From JBBCJR01 sp037190805 (GTDB lineage Bacteria; Pseudomonadota; Alphaproteobacteria; Sphingomonadales; Sphingomonadaceae): a stretch of 64,000 nt of DNA. The position numbers and the translations under genes were made by a program. Where the stretch lies: contig JBBCJR010000019.1 in NCBI GenBank assembly GCA_037190805.1, positions 59,750 through 123,749 of the forward strand, given 5' to 3'. This document shows, piece after piece, positions 8,549 to 17,872 of the stretch; the stretch's first letter is position 1; every line of letters begins with the position of its first letter. Below the pieces are notes generated by a model, which worked only from the letters and a program-made list of their open reading frames with translations, did no database searches and was not told where the DNA came from.

Positions 8549-9670
8549 ATGCGCGTCGCCTTCCTTTACATCGCCGAGGCCTATCAATGCTATCATACCG
8601 CGTCGGTCGCCTTCGAACTGGCGGGCCGCCCCGGTGTCAGCGTCGACATCCTCTATAACGACCCGACGACGCCGCGCCATATCGAGCGTATCCGCGCCGC
8701 GCTGGACGTGCCGGCCTTGTCGGTAGAGCCGCTGCGGCGCGGGCTGGTGACACGGGCGCTACAGTCGCTGATGGTGCTGGGGATGATGAAGACCCCGGCG
8801 ATGCGCGATGATCGGCGGCGGCTGGATGGCTATGATGTTATCGTCGCCACAGAGAACAGCGTCGCATCGGTTCGGGATATCGGCGTCACCCGGCCTCGCC
8901 TTGTTTATATCCCGCACGGGCCGGGCGATCGGGCAAGGGGCTTCATTCCCCGCATCGCCCGTTTCGACCTCAACCTCCCCGCCGGGCCGAAGACTGTCGC
9001 GCGGATGCTTGAGCTGGGCCTGATCAAGCCTGGCCATTATGCCAGCCCCGGCTATCCCAAGCTGGAAACGGCCGCCGCGCTTGCCCGCGTTGAAGGGCCG
9101 TTGTTCGCGAACCACCGGCCGATCGTGCTCTACAACGCCCACAAGGCGCCGGGTCTCGAATCCTGGAGCCGGTTTATCGAACCGATGTTGGCAGGCTTCG
9201 CGGCCGATGCCGATATGAACCTGATCGTCGCACCGCACATCAAGATGTTCAGGCGCAAGGGCGAGGCGGTGCGGCGGCGCTGGGAGGGGCGCAGCACTGC
9301 GAATGTCCTGATCGATACCAGTTCCGACCGACTGCTCGACATGAGCTATTCGTCGGTCTCGGACATCTATGTCGGAGACGTCAGCAGCCAGGTTTACGAG
9401 TTCCTGGCCAACCCGCGCCCCTGCGTGTTCCTCAACGCCAACGGCGTGAAGTGGCGGGACGATCCCAGCTATCTGCACTGGACGCTGGGCGACGTCGTGG
9501 ACGATCCGGCCGACTTGATGGGGGCGCTGAAGGCTGCGCCTGGCCGACACCATCTTTACCGCGACCGGCAGGAGGAATTGGCGGCCGCCAGTCTTGGAGA
9601 CCGCAGCCCAGGCGCGGCGCGGCGGGCGGCGGATGCGATCCTGACCTTCATGGCGAAAGGGCGGGTATGA
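8549..9670 (+). CDS. CDP-glycerol glycerophosphotransferase-like (TagF-like) protein, copy 1
   Basis: A 373-residue GT-B-like protein. Conserved blocks are YIPHGPGDRARGF, SPGYPKLE, IVLYNAHKAPGLESW, LIVAPHIKMF, and a C-terminal SDIYVGDVSSQVYEF followed by RPCVFLNANG. This order resembles Glyphos_transf (TagF/TagB-like) enzymes that add polyol-phosphate from a CDP-polyol, with the terminal SS motif in the nucleotide site. A ribosome site GGAGAG precedes the ATG. Its stop overlaps the start of a paralogue (ATGA). Activity is inferred; a plain glycosyltransferase is the alternative. Confidence 0.65.
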   Translation: MRVAFLYIAEAYQCYHTASVAFELAGRPGVSVDILYNDPTTPRHIERIRAALDVPALSVEPLRRGLVTRALQSLMVLGMMKTPAMRDDRRRLDGYDVIVATENSVASVRDIGVTRPRLVYIPHGPGDRARGFIPRIARFDLNLPAGPKTVARMLELGLIKPGHYASPGYPKLETAAALARVEGPLFANHRPIVLYNAHKAPGLESWSRFIEPMLAGFAADADMNLIVAPHIKMFRRKGEAVRRRWEGRSTANVLIDTSSDRLLDMSYSSVSDIYVGDVSSQVYEFLANPRPCVFLNANGVKWRDDPSYLHWTLGDVVDDPADLMGALKAAPGRHHLYRDRQEELAAASLGDRSPGAARRAADAILTFMAKGRV

Positions 9671-10836
9671 CTGCGCCCATCGCCATCGGATTTCTCTTCA
9701 ACCACGATGCGGGACATCAGATCGCCCACACCGCGCCCATCATCGCCGCGCTGGCCGGGGAGGCAGGCGTCGCCGTCACCGTCCTTGCCTCCAGCCCGGC
9801 GCAGGAAGCCGCGGTGCGCGCTCTGCTTTCGGCAGATGCGGCGGAGCGCGTGACGTTCGTCCAGCTCCACGTCGGGCCGTGGGCGACGCGGATCGACCGG
9901 CTGGCGCGCTGGATCGCGCCGTTCCGCCGGGTTGCGGTGCTTAAGGAAAACCTGGCCCTTTTCGCGGCCCTCGACGCGCTCGTGGTACCGGAGACGACCA
10001 GTGCTTTCCTGCGCACCCGCTTCGGCCTCGACAAGCCGGCGCTGATCTATCTGCCGCATGGGGCGGGGGACCGGTCGGTGGGGTTCCGGCCGGTGACGGG
10101 GGTGTTCGACCTCGTGCTGCTGTCGGGCCGCAAGGTCCGCGACCGGATGCTGGCCGGCGGGCTGATCCGCGAGGGGCATCATGCCATCGTTGGCTATCCA
10201 AAGTTCGACACCGTCGACCTCGACGTTCGCCCGCGCCTGTTCGCCGACGACAGGCCGGTAGTGCTCTACAATCCCCATTTCGACCCGCGCCTGTCGTCCT
10301 GGTGGACGATGGGCGAGGCGGTGCTGGACTGGTTCGAGCGCCAGGACCGGTTCAACCTCGTCGTCGCGCCGCACGTCATGCTGTTCCAGCGCCGTGTCCA
10401 TGCCTCGGTCGAGCATCGCCGCCTGCGCTGGCGGAGCAATATTCCGGCGCGGTTCCGGGAGATTCCCCACATCCTCATCGATACCGGCAGCCGGTGCAGC
10501 GTCGATATGACCTACACCCGCGCCGCCGATATCTATCTCGGCGATGCCAGCAGCCAGATCTATGAATGGATCGCCCGGCCGCGCCCGGCGATCTTTCTCA
10601 ATGCACACGGGGCAGATTGGCGGAACGACCCGAACTATGCCCATTGGCGGCTGGGCGAGGTGGTGGACGACGTCGCTGGGCTGCCCGCCGCGCTCGACCG
10701 CGCCATGGCGGATCCCGACGTTTTCGCCGACCGGCAGCGGGCCGCCTTTACCGAGACCTTTTCGCTTACCGACCGGCCCTCCGCGCGGCGGGCGGCGGAC
10801 GCGATCCTTGCCTATCTGCGGAAACGGGACGGTTAG
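9667..10836 (+). CDS. CDP-glycerol glycerophosphotransferase-like (TagF-like) protein, copy 2
   Basis: A 389-residue paralogue of the preceding protein with the same ordered blocks: YLPHGAGDRSVGF, VGYPKFD, VVLYNPHFDPRLSSW, LVVAPHVMLF, ADIYLGDASSQIYEW and RPAIFLNAHGADW. The ATG at 9667 overlaps the previous stop by four bases (ATGA), so both are made together. A much longer frame opens upstream at 9451 but lies inside copy 1 and is not supported. The two copies may act one after the other (priming and extension) or on different acceptors. sdhB follows 60 bases downstream, so these genes may be read into the TCA block. Confidence 0.65.
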   Translation: MTAPIAIGFLFNHDAGHQIAHTAPIIAALAGEAGVAVTVLASSPAQEAAVRALLSADAAERVTFVQLHVGPWATRIDRLARWIAPFRRVAVLKENLALFAALDALVVPETTSAFLRTRFGLDKPALIYLPHGAGDRSVGFRPVTGVFDLVLLSGRKVRDRMLAGGLIREGHHAIVGYPKFDTVDLDVRPRLFADDRPVVLYNPHFDPRLSSWWTMGEAVLDWFERQDRFNLVVAPHVMLFQRRVHASVEHRRLRWRSNIPARFREIPHILIDTGSRCSVDMTYTRAADIYLGDASSQIYEWIARPRPAIFLNAHGADWRNDPNYAHWRLGEVVDDVAGLPAALDRAMADPDVFADRQRAAFTETFSLTDRPSARRAADAILAYLRKRDG

Positions 10837-10896
10837 GGCTTGCCGTTCCCGGCCGGGATTGGCTATCGCCACCGGCGACGAAGGGACCCTGAGATC

Positions 10897-11682
10897 ATGG
10901 CCGAATTCACGTTGCCCAAGAACAGCAAGATCAAAGGCGGTGGCAAAACCTATCCCGCCGAAGCGGGGGCAACACGGGTTAAGAAGTTCAAGATCTACCG
11001 CTGGGACCCCGATACCGGCGAAAATCCACGCTACGACACCTACGAGATCGACCTCGACAAGTGCGGGCCGATGGTCCTTGACGCGCTGATCAAGATCAAG
11101 GGCGAGCAGGATGCGACGCTGACGTTCCGCCGGTCGTGCCGTGAAGGCATCTGCGGCTCCTGCTCGATGAACATCGACGGGTCGAACACGCTGGCCTGCA
11201 CCAAGGCGATCGACGACGTGAAGGGCGACGTGCGGGTGACCCCGCTGCCGCACATGGACGTGATCAAGGATCTGGTCCCCGACTTCACCCATTTCTACGC
11301 CCAATATGCCTCGATCAAGCCGTGGTTGCAGACCGTGACGCCGGTCCCGTCGGGCACCGAGCGGCTGCAGAGCCCCGAGGAGCGGGCGAAGCTCGACGGG
11401 CTGTACGAGTGCATCCTGTGCGCCTGCTGCTCGACCTCGTGCCCCAGCTATTGGTGGAACAGCGAGAAGTTCCTGGGTCCGGCAATCCTGCTCCAGGCCT
11501 ATCGCTGGCTGGCCGACAGCCGCGACGAGATGACCGGCGAGCGTCTGGACGAGCTTGAGGACCCGTTCCGTCTCTACCGCTGCCACACGATCATGAACTG
11601 CGCGAATGTGTGCCCCAAGGGCCTGTCGCCGGCCAAGGCGATCGCGGAAACCAAGAAGCTGATGCTCGAACGGCAGATTTGA
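10897..11682 (+). CDS. sdhB: Succinate dehydrogenase iron-sulfur subunit SdhB
   Basis: A 261-residue Fe-S subunit that passes electrons from the flavin to ubiquinone. Three cluster motifs are intact: [2Fe-2S] SCREGICGSC plus the later Cys (near 80-105), [4Fe-4S] CILCACCSTSCPSYWW (near 170), and [3Fe-4S] CHTIMNCANVCPKGL (near 225). The ATG at 10897 has an AGGG ribosome site upstream. It is separated from sdhCDA by about 5.8 kb of unrelated genes. Its stop overlaps the TTG start of zapE. Confidence 0.97.
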   Translation: MAEFTLPKNSKIKGGGKTYPAEAGATRVKKFKIYRWDPDTGENPRYDTYEIDLDKCGPMVLDALIKIKGEQDATLTFRRSCREGICGSCSMNIDGSNTLACTKAIDDVKGDVRVTPLPHMDVIKDLVPDFTHFYAQYASIKPWLQTVTPVPSGTERLQSPEERAKLDGLYECILCACCSTSCPSYWWNSEKFLGPAILLQAYRWLADSRDEMTGERLDELEDPFRLYRCHTIMNCANVCPKGLSPAKAIAETKKLMLERQI

Positions 11683-12806
11683 GCAGGGTTCTCGACCGCT
11701 ATCACGCGCTGATCGCGGCCGGGGAACTGCGGCCGGATACCGATCAGGAAGCAGCCGCTGCCCGCCTCGACGCGCTGGCCGAGGTGTTGGCGACAGCGTC
11801 CCCGCCCGGTTTGTTCGGCCGCTTGATCGGCCGGAAGGCGCCGACACCGCGCGGCGTCTACCTGTGGGGCGGAGTCGGTCGCGGCAAGTCGATGCTGATG
11901 GACCTGTTCTTCACCGAGGCCGAGGTGGCGGCGAAGCGGCGGGTTCATTTTCACGAATTCATGCTCGAGGTGCACGATCGGCTGCGTCTGGCCCGTCAGG
12001 ACGAGCGCGGCGATCCGATCCCGGTCGTCGTCGCCGCTGTCGCCGAGGGCGCGCGCCTGCTCTGCTTCGACGAGATGGTGGTGAATAACACCGCCGATGC
12101 GATGATCCTGTCGCGGCTGTTCACGGGCTTGTTCGACGCCGGCGTGACGGTGGTGACGACCTCGAACCGGCCGCCGTCGGACCTCTATAAGGACGGTCTC
12201 AATCGCGAGCTGTTCCTGCCCTTCATCGCCCTGATGGAGGCGCGGCTGGATGTGATGAGCCTGAACGGCCCGACCGATTACCGGCTGCAACGGCTGGGAG
12301 GCTTTCCGACCTGGTATGTACCCAATGGTCCGGCGGCGACAGAGGCGCTGAGCCGGGCCTTCTTCCGTCTCACCGACTATCCGCCCGAGGATCGGGCGAA
12401 TGTGCCGTCCACCGACATCGCGGTGCCGGGAGGCCGTACGCTGCACGTGCCCAAGAGCTTGAAGGGCGTCGCCGTCTTCTCGTTCAAGCGGCTGTGCGGT
12501 GAAGCGCGGGGCGCCGCCGATTATCTGGCGATCGCCCGGCGTTATCACACGGTGATCATCGTCGGCATTCCGGTGCTGGGTCCGGAGCGGCGCAACGAGG
12601 CGGCGCGGTTCAAGACCCTGGTCGACACCCTCTATGAGCACAAGGTCAAGCTGCTCGCCTCGGCCGACGACGAGCCGGAGAATCTGTACGTCGTCGGGCC
12701 CGGCTATGCCGATGCCGGCGGCGCGTTCGAATTCGAGCGCACGGTGTCGCGCCTCACCGAAATGCGGTCGGCCGATTATCTCGCCAGTGGTCATGGCGAC
12801 GCGTGA
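11679..12806 (+). CDS. zapE: Cell division protein ZapE / AFG1-family ATPase
   Basis: A 375-residue AAA+ ATPase of the AFG1/LACE1/ZapE family. Walker A is GGVGRGKSM and Walker B is LLCFDEMVV; ARFTGLF-like sensor segments follow (RLFTGLFDAG, TTSNRPPSDLYKDG). No ATG fits: the family N-terminus (SRVLDRYHALIAAGELRPD) starts exactly at a TTG at 11679 that overlaps the sdhB stop (TTGA), so I take TTG as start. The pairing of sdhB and zapE fits the mitochondrial AFG1 role in respiratory-chain protein quality control, though that link is inference. Confidence 0.9.
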   Translation: MSRVLDRYHALIAAGELRPDTDQEAAAARLDALAEVLATASPPGLFGRLIGRKAPTPRGVYLWGGVGRGKSMLMDLFFTEAEVAAKRRVHFHEFMLEVHDRLRLARQDERGDPIPVVVAAVAEGARLLCFDEMVVNNTADAMILSRLFTGLFDAGVTVVTTSNRPPSDLYKDGLNRELFLPFIALMEARLDVMSLNGPTDYRLQRLGGFPTWYVPNGPAATEALSRAFFRLTDYPPEDRANVPSTDIAVPGGRTLHVPKSLKGVAVFSFKRLCGEARGAADYLAIARRYHTVIIVGIPVLGPERRNEAARFKTLVDTLYEHKVKLLASADDEPENLYVVGPGYADAGGAFEFERTVSRLTEMRSADYLASGHGDA

Positions 12807-12963
12807 GCATCGCTTCGTTCCAAAAAAGCGCCGATTGTTTTCTGACGAAGTGTGAATGGGGCCGTTGGGCGGTTGCCCCACCCGATTGATCGGGTTAAGC
12901 GGGCGTCGCTTGCGGCGGGCCGTGTCCGCGCCCGCCATCAAACACACTCTCGGGGAGAGTCGA

Positions 12964-13926
12964 ATGGCTCGTAAGAAGATCGCGCTTATCGGTGCCGGCA
13001 TGATCGGCGGAACGCTGGCTCACCTGGCGGCCGCCAAGGAAATGGGCGACGTCGTTCTGTTCGACATTGCCGAGGGAATGCCGCAGGGCAAGGCGCTCGA
13101 CCTCGCCCAGTCCGGTCCGGTCGAAGGCTTCGACTCAAACCTCAAGGGCACCAACGACTATGCCGACATCGCCGGCGCCGACGTGGTGATCGTCACCGCC
13201 GGCGTGCCGCGCAAGCCGGGCATGAGCCGTGACGACCTGCTGGGTATCAATCTCAAGGTGATGAAGTCGGTGGGCGAGGGGCTGAAGGCCCATGCTCCCG
13301 ACGCTTTCGTGATCTGCATCACCAACCCGCTCGACGCGATGGTGTGGGCGCTGCGCGAATTCTCCGGCCTGCCGCACAACAAGGTGGTGGGCATGGCGGG
13401 TGTGCTCGATTCCGCCCGCTTCCGTCACTTCCTGGCCGACGAGTTCCAGGTGTCGGTCGAGGATGTCACCGCCTTCGTGCTGGGCGGCCATGGCGACACC
13501 ATGGTGCCGGTCGTCGAATATTCGACCGTCGCCGGCATCCCGATCCCCGACCTCATCAAGATGGGCTGGTCGACCAAGGAGCGGATCGACGCCATCGTTC
13601 AGCGCACCCGCTCCGGCGGCGGCGAGATCGTCGGCCTCTTGAAGACCGGTTCGGCCTATTACGCTCCGGCGACCAGCGCGATCGCGATGGCGGAAGCGTA
13701 TCTGAAGGACAAGAAGCGCGTCCTGCCCTGCGCGGCCCACCTCGCGGGTCAGTACGGCGTCGACGACCTCTATGTCGGCGTTCCGGTGGTGATCGGCGCC
13801 GGCGGTGTCGAGAAGGTGGTCGAGATCGCCCTCAATGGCGAGGCCAAGGCCAATTTCGACATGTCGGTGGATGCGGTGAAGGAACTGCTGGTCGCCTGCA
13901 AGGGGATCGACAGCACGCTGGCCTGA
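12964..13926 (+). CDS. mdh: Malate dehydrogenase
   Basis: A 320-residue LDH-like malate dehydrogenase, interconverting malate and oxaloacetate with NAD. The Rossmann motif GAGMIGG is near residue 9, the substrate-binding loop VPRKPGMSRDDLL near 80-95, and the catalytic His lies in GGHGDTMVP near 176. The ATG at 12964 is preceded by GGGGAGAG. A 157-base gap after zapE contains a short hairpin (CCCGAT-TG-ATCGGG at 12881-12894) and probably the promoter for the mdh-suc operon. Confidence 0.97.
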   Translation: MARKKIALIGAGMIGGTLAHLAAAKEMGDVVLFDIAEGMPQGKALDLAQSGPVEGFDSNLKGTNDYADIAGADVVIVTAGVPRKPGMSRDDLLGINLKVMKSVGEGLKAHAPDAFVICITNPLDAMVWALREFSGLPHNKVVGMAGVLDSARFRHFLADEFQVSVEDVTAFVLGGHGDTMVPVVEYSTVAGIPIPDLIKMGWSTKERIDAIVQRTRSGGGEIVGLLKTGSAYYAPATSAIAMAEAYLKDKKRVLPCAAHLAGQYGVDDLYVGVPVVIGAGGVEKVVEIALNGEAKANFDMSVDAVKELLVACKGIDSTLA

Positions 13927-13974
13927 TCGGCCGGCCTTCGATCCCACCCCTCCCCAGGAAAGGCGTTCGACTTC

Positions 13975-14859
13975 ATGTCCATTCTCATCGACGCGAATAC
14001 CAAGGTCATCACCCAGGGTATCACCGGCGCGCAGGGGACGTTCCATTCGGAACAGGCCCTGGCCTATGGTACCAAGCTGGTCGGCGGCGTGACGCCGGGC
14101 AAGGGCGGTCAGACCCATATCGGCGTACCGGTGTTCAACACCGTCGCCGAAGCGGTCACCACCACTGGCGCCACCGCCAGCGCCATTTACGTCCCGCCGC
14201 CGTTCGCGGCTGATTCCATCCTCGAGGCCATCGATGCCGAGGTGCCGCTGATCGTCTGCATCACCGAGGGCATTCCGGTGCTCGACATGGTGCGGGTGAA
14301 GCGGGCGCTGACCGGTTCCAAGTCGCGGCTGATCGGCCCGAATTGCCCTGGCGTGCTGACTCCGGGCGAATGCAAGATCGGCATCATGCCGGGCAATATC
14401 TTTTCCAAGGGCTCGGTCGGCGTCGTCAGCCGGTCGGGCACGCTGACCTATGAAGCGGTGTTCCAGACCAGCCAGCAGGGCTTGGGTCAGACCACGGCAG
14501 TGGGCATCGGCGGCGATCCCGTCAACGGCACGAACTTCATCGACGTGCTCGAGCTGTTTCTCGCCGACGACGCGACCAAGTCGATCATCATGATCGGCGA
14601 GATCGGTGGCTCGGCCGAGGAGGACGCCGCCCAGTTCCTGAAGGACGAGGCGAAACGCGGTCGCAAGAAACCCATGGTCGGCTTCATCGCCGGGCGCACC
14701 GCGCCCCCTGGACGTCGGATGGGTCATGCGGGTGCGATCGTGTCGGGCGGCAAGGGCGGCGCCGATGACAAGATCGAGGCGATGACCTCAGCGGGCATTC
14801 GTGTCGCCGACAGCCCGGCGGAGCTGGGCACCACGCTGGCGGCCCTGCTTAAGGCATAG
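13975..14859 (+). CDS. sucD: Succinate-CoA ligase ADP-forming subunit alpha
   Basis: A 294-residue alpha subunit, carrying the CoA-binding Rossmann domain (ITGAQGTFHSEQALAYGT) and the phosphohistidine loop GHAGAIVSGGKGG near residue 247. It converts succinyl-CoA to succinate with nucleoside triphosphate formation, but needs the beta subunit SucC. sucC normally precedes sucD; here only 48 bases separate mdh from sucD and no sucC is present in the window. Confidence 0.97.
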   Translation: MSILIDANTKVITQGITGAQGTFHSEQALAYGTKLVGGVTPGKGGQTHIGVPVFNTVAEAVTTTGATASAIYVPPPFAADSILEAIDAEVPLIVCITEGIPVLDMVRVKRALTGSKSRLIGPNCPGVLTPGECKIGIMPGNIFSKGSVGVVSRSGTLTYEAVFQTSQQGLGQTTAVGIGGDPVNGTNFIDVLELFLADDATKSIIMIGEIGGSAEEDAAQFLKDEAKRGRKKPMVGFIAGRTAPPGRRMGHAGAIVSGGKGGADDKIEAMTSAGIRVADSPAELGTTLAALLKA

Positions 14860-14952
14860 TTAACCGTCCCTGACCCAGGGGTGGTTGAGTTTGAAGATCA
14901 ACGCGCCTCGGCCCATATCGCCGATGCGCGATTAGCGCCGAGGGGCGGTAAG

Positions 14953-17871
14953 ATGGGATTTGATGCGGTCGGTCTCACCGATATCGAGGGCGTAAGCCCG
15001 GCATTCGTCGAGGACCTCTATCGTCGTTACGTGGCCGATCCGGCTTCCGTGGAGCAGGGCTGGCGGCAATGGTTCGAAGGCCTGGAGCGCGGCATCTCCG
15101 GGCCAAGCTGGACGAGGTCCGGCTGGCCCCTGTCGGACACCGACAGTCTGACCGCGGGCTTCGATCCCACGCAAAGCCAGCCGGCCGTCAAGGTCGATGA
15201 CCGGGCGGCGCGCAAGGCCGCTTCGGCGTCGGTCCCTGCGCCGATCGCGCAACCCGACCGTGACCAGGTCGTCCGCGCGGCGGGCGATGCCATCCGGTTG
15301 CAGATGTTGATCCGTACTTACCGGGTGCGTGGCCATCTGGCGGCCAATCTCGATCCGCTGGGCCTCACCCATCACGATCTGCCGGCCGATCTGACGCCCG
15401 AATATCATGGTTTCGACGGCCCAGACCTCGACCGGCCGATCTATCTCGGCGGTACGCTGGGGCTGGAGTTCGCTACCGTCCGCGAGGTGGTGGCGATCCT
15501 GCGCAGCAATTACTGCGGCCCGGTCGGCCTGGAATATATGCATATCTCCGACGTCGAGGAGCGTCGCTTCCTCCAGGAACGGATGGAGGGCAAGGGCGCG
15601 GTCATCGAGTTTTCGCGTGAAGGCAAGCGCGCCATCCTGAGCAAGGTGATCGAGGCGGAGCAGTATGAGAAGTTCTTGGGCCGCAAATATGTCGGCACCA
15701 AGCGCTTCGGCCTCGATGGCGGCGAATCGATGATCCCGGCGCTGGAAGCCGTGATCAAATATGGCGGCCAGTACGGGGTTCGCGAGATCAGCATCGGCAT
15801 GGCCCATCGCGGCCGCCTCAACGTGCTGACCAATGTAATGGCCAAGCCCTATCGCGCGATCTTCTCCGAGTTCGCGGGCGGGTCGGCCAATCCCGACGAT
15901 GTCGGCGGTTCTGGCGACGTCAAATATCACCTGGGAACGTCGACCGACCGCGAGTTCGACGGCATCAGCGTCCATATGTCTCTGGCGCCCAATCCCAGTC
16001 ATCTGGAGGCGGTCAACGCGGTCGTGCTCGGCAAGGCGCGGGCCAAGCAGACCAAGATGGACGATGTCGAGCGGACGGCAGTGCTGCCGCTGTTGCTGCA
16101 TGGCGACGCGGCCTTTGCCGGCCAGGGCATCGTCATGGAATGCTTCGGCTTCTCCGGCCTTGTCGGTTACAATACCGGCGGCACCATCCATTTCGTCATC
16201 AACAACCAGGTCGGGTTCACCACCAGCCCGCAGTTCGCGCGCTCGTCGCCCTATCCGTCGGACATCGCGAAGATGGTCCAGGCTCCGATCCTGCACGTCA
16301 ACGGCGACGATCCCGAAGCGGTGACCTTCGCCTGCAAGGTAGCGACGGAGTTCCGCCAGACCTTCAAGCGCGATGTCGTGGTCGACATGTGGTGCTATCG
16401 CCGCTTCGGCCACAACGAGGGCGACGAGCCGGGCTTCACGCAGCCGCTCATGTATGACGCGATCCGCCGGCATCCGCCGGTGTCGGCGGTCTATGGCGAA
16501 CGTCTGAAGGCCGAAGGCGTCGTCGACGAGGCCTGGATGGAGGGCGTTTCCAACAGCTTCGTCGCCCAGCTCGAGCAGGAGTTCGAGGCCGCCAAGGGGT
16601 TCCGCGTCAACAAGGCGGACTGGTTCGAGGGCGACTGGAGCGGTTTCGCCGCCCCGCGCGAGGCAATCACGGAACGCCGCGCCGCTGCGACCGGCGTGCC
16701 GCGCGACCGGCTGGACGAGGTTGCCCGGGTGATCACCACGCCGCCGGCCGACTTTTCCATCCACAAGACCCTCGCCCGGATTCTCGAGGCGAAGAAGGCG
16801 ATGCTGGACACCGGCGAGGGCATCGACTGGGCGACGGCGGAAGCGCTGGCGTTCGGGACCCTGCTTCAGGACGGTTTTGGCGTGCGCCTGTCGGGCCAGG
16901 ATTCCGGGCGCGGGACGTTCAGCCAGCGTCATGCCGCATGGATTGACCAGAAGGACGGCCATAAATACGTCCCGCTGTCCTCGATCGACCGCCGCTTCCA
17001 GGTGCTGGACAGCCCCTTGAGCGAGTTCGGCGTGCTCGGCTTCGAATATGGCTATGCGTCGGCAGCGCCCAACACGCTGGTGCTGTGGGAAGCGCAGTTC
17101 GGCGATTTCGCCAACGGCGCACAGGTGATCATCGACCAGTTCATCGCCGCCGGAGAAGCGAAGTGGCTGCGGGTCAACGGCCTCGTCATGCTGCTGCCCC
17201 ACGGCTATGAAGGGCAGGGGCCGGAACATAGCTCGGCCCGTCTGGAACGTTATCTCCAGCTGTGTGCCGAGGATAATATGCAGGTCGCCAACTGCACCAC
17301 GCCGGCCAATTACTTCCACATCCTGCGTCGGCAGATGATGCGGCCGTTCCGGAAGCCGCTGGTGATCATGACGCCGAAATCGCTGCTGCGGCACAAGGCG
17401 GCGGTGTCGACCATCGACCAGTTCGTGGGCGACAGCCATTTCATGCGTCTGCTGTCCGATCCCAACGCGCCCGCGGATGCCGACGTCCGGCGGCTCGTGC
17501 TGTGTTCGGGCAAGGTGTTCTACGACCTGCTGGATGCGCGCGACGCAGCCGGCGACCGCAACACCAGCATCGTCAGGGTCGAGCAGATCTATCCCTTCCC
17601 ATCGGATGCGCTGGTCGCCCGACTGAAGCGGATGAGCAATCTGGAGACTGTGGTCTGGGCGCAGGAAGAACCGAAGAACAACGGCGCCTGGTTCTTTGTC
17701 GAACCCTTGATCGAGGAATGCCTGGCCGAAGCCGGTGCCGAGCCCGTTCGCGCCCTCTATGCCGGTCGCAAGGCCTCGGCAGCGACCGCGACAGGCCTGG
17801 CCAAGAATCATTCTGTCCAGCAGGCGGCGCTGATCGCCGAAGCGCTGGGTCATCAGACGGAAGGAAAGTGA
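14953..17871 (+). CDS. sucA: 2-oxoglutarate dehydrogenase E1 component
   Basis: A 972-residue thiamine-diphosphate E1 subunit, decarboxylating 2-oxoglutarate and transferring succinyl to E2. Seen are the N-terminal FVEDLYRRYVADPASV helix (E2-binding region), the active-site IGMAHRGRLNVL and GDAAFAGQG (ThDP/Mg), and the C-terminal LPHGYEGQGPEHSSARLERY block. I prefer ATG 14953 because AGGGGCGG lies seven bases upstream; a GTG at 14881 would add 24 residues but lacks spacing for a ribosome site. Only one base separates it from odhB. Confidence 0.96.
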   Translation: MGFDAVGLTDIEGVSPAFVEDLYRRYVADPASVEQGWRQWFEGLERGISGPSWTRSGWPLSDTDSLTAGFDPTQSQPAVKVDDRAARKAASASVPAPIAQPDRDQVVRAAGDAIRLQMLIRTYRVRGHLAANLDPLGLTHHDLPADLTPEYHGFDGPDLDRPIYLGGTLGLEFATVREVVAILRSNYCGPVGLEYMHISDVEERRFLQERMEGKGAVIEFSREGKRAILSKVIEAEQYEKFLGRKYVGTKRFGLDGGESMIPALEAVIKYGGQYGVREISIGMAHRGRLNVLTNVMAKPYRAIFSEFAGGSANPDDVGGSGDVKYHLGTSTDREFDGISVHMSLAPNPSHLEAVNAVVLGKARAKQTKMDDVERTAVLPLLLHGDAAFAGQGIVMECFGFSGLVGYNTGGTIHFVINNQVGFTTSPQFARSSPYPSDIAKMVQAPILHVNGDDPEAVTFACKVATEFRQTFKRDVVVDMWCYRRFGHNEGDEPGFTQPLMYDAIRRHPPVSAVYGERLKAEGVVDEAWMEGVSNSFVAQLEQEFEAAKGFRVNKADWFEGDWSGFAAPREAITERRAAATGVPRDRLDEVARVITTPPADFSIHKTLARILEAKKAMLDTGEGIDWATAEALAFGTLLQDGFGVRLSGQDSGRGTFSQRHAAWIDQKDGHKYVPLSSIDRRFQVLDSPLSEFGVLGFEYGYASAAPNTLVLWEAQFGDFANGAQVIIDQFIAAGEAKWLRVNGLVMLLPHGYEGQGPEHSSARLERYLQLCAEDNMQVANCTTPANYFHILRRQMMRPFRKPLVIMTPKSLLRHKAAVSTIDQFVGDSHFMRLLSDPNAPADADVRRLVLCSGKVFYDLLDARDAAGDRNTSIVRVEQIYPFPSDALVARLKRMSNLETVVWAQEEPKNNGAWFFVEPLIEECLAEAGAEPVRALYAGRKASAATATGLAKNHSVQQAALIAEALGHQTEGK

Positions 17872-17872
17872 G

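Noticed and set aside
9556..11847. 763-residue antisense frame over the second transferase and sdhB
   Set aside because: Covers two well-supported genes on the other strand and lacks any motif.
12881..12894. CCCGAT-TG-ATCGGG before mdh as a terminator
   Set aside because: The two-base loop is too short and no T-run follows; at most a minor RNA structure in the mdh leader.
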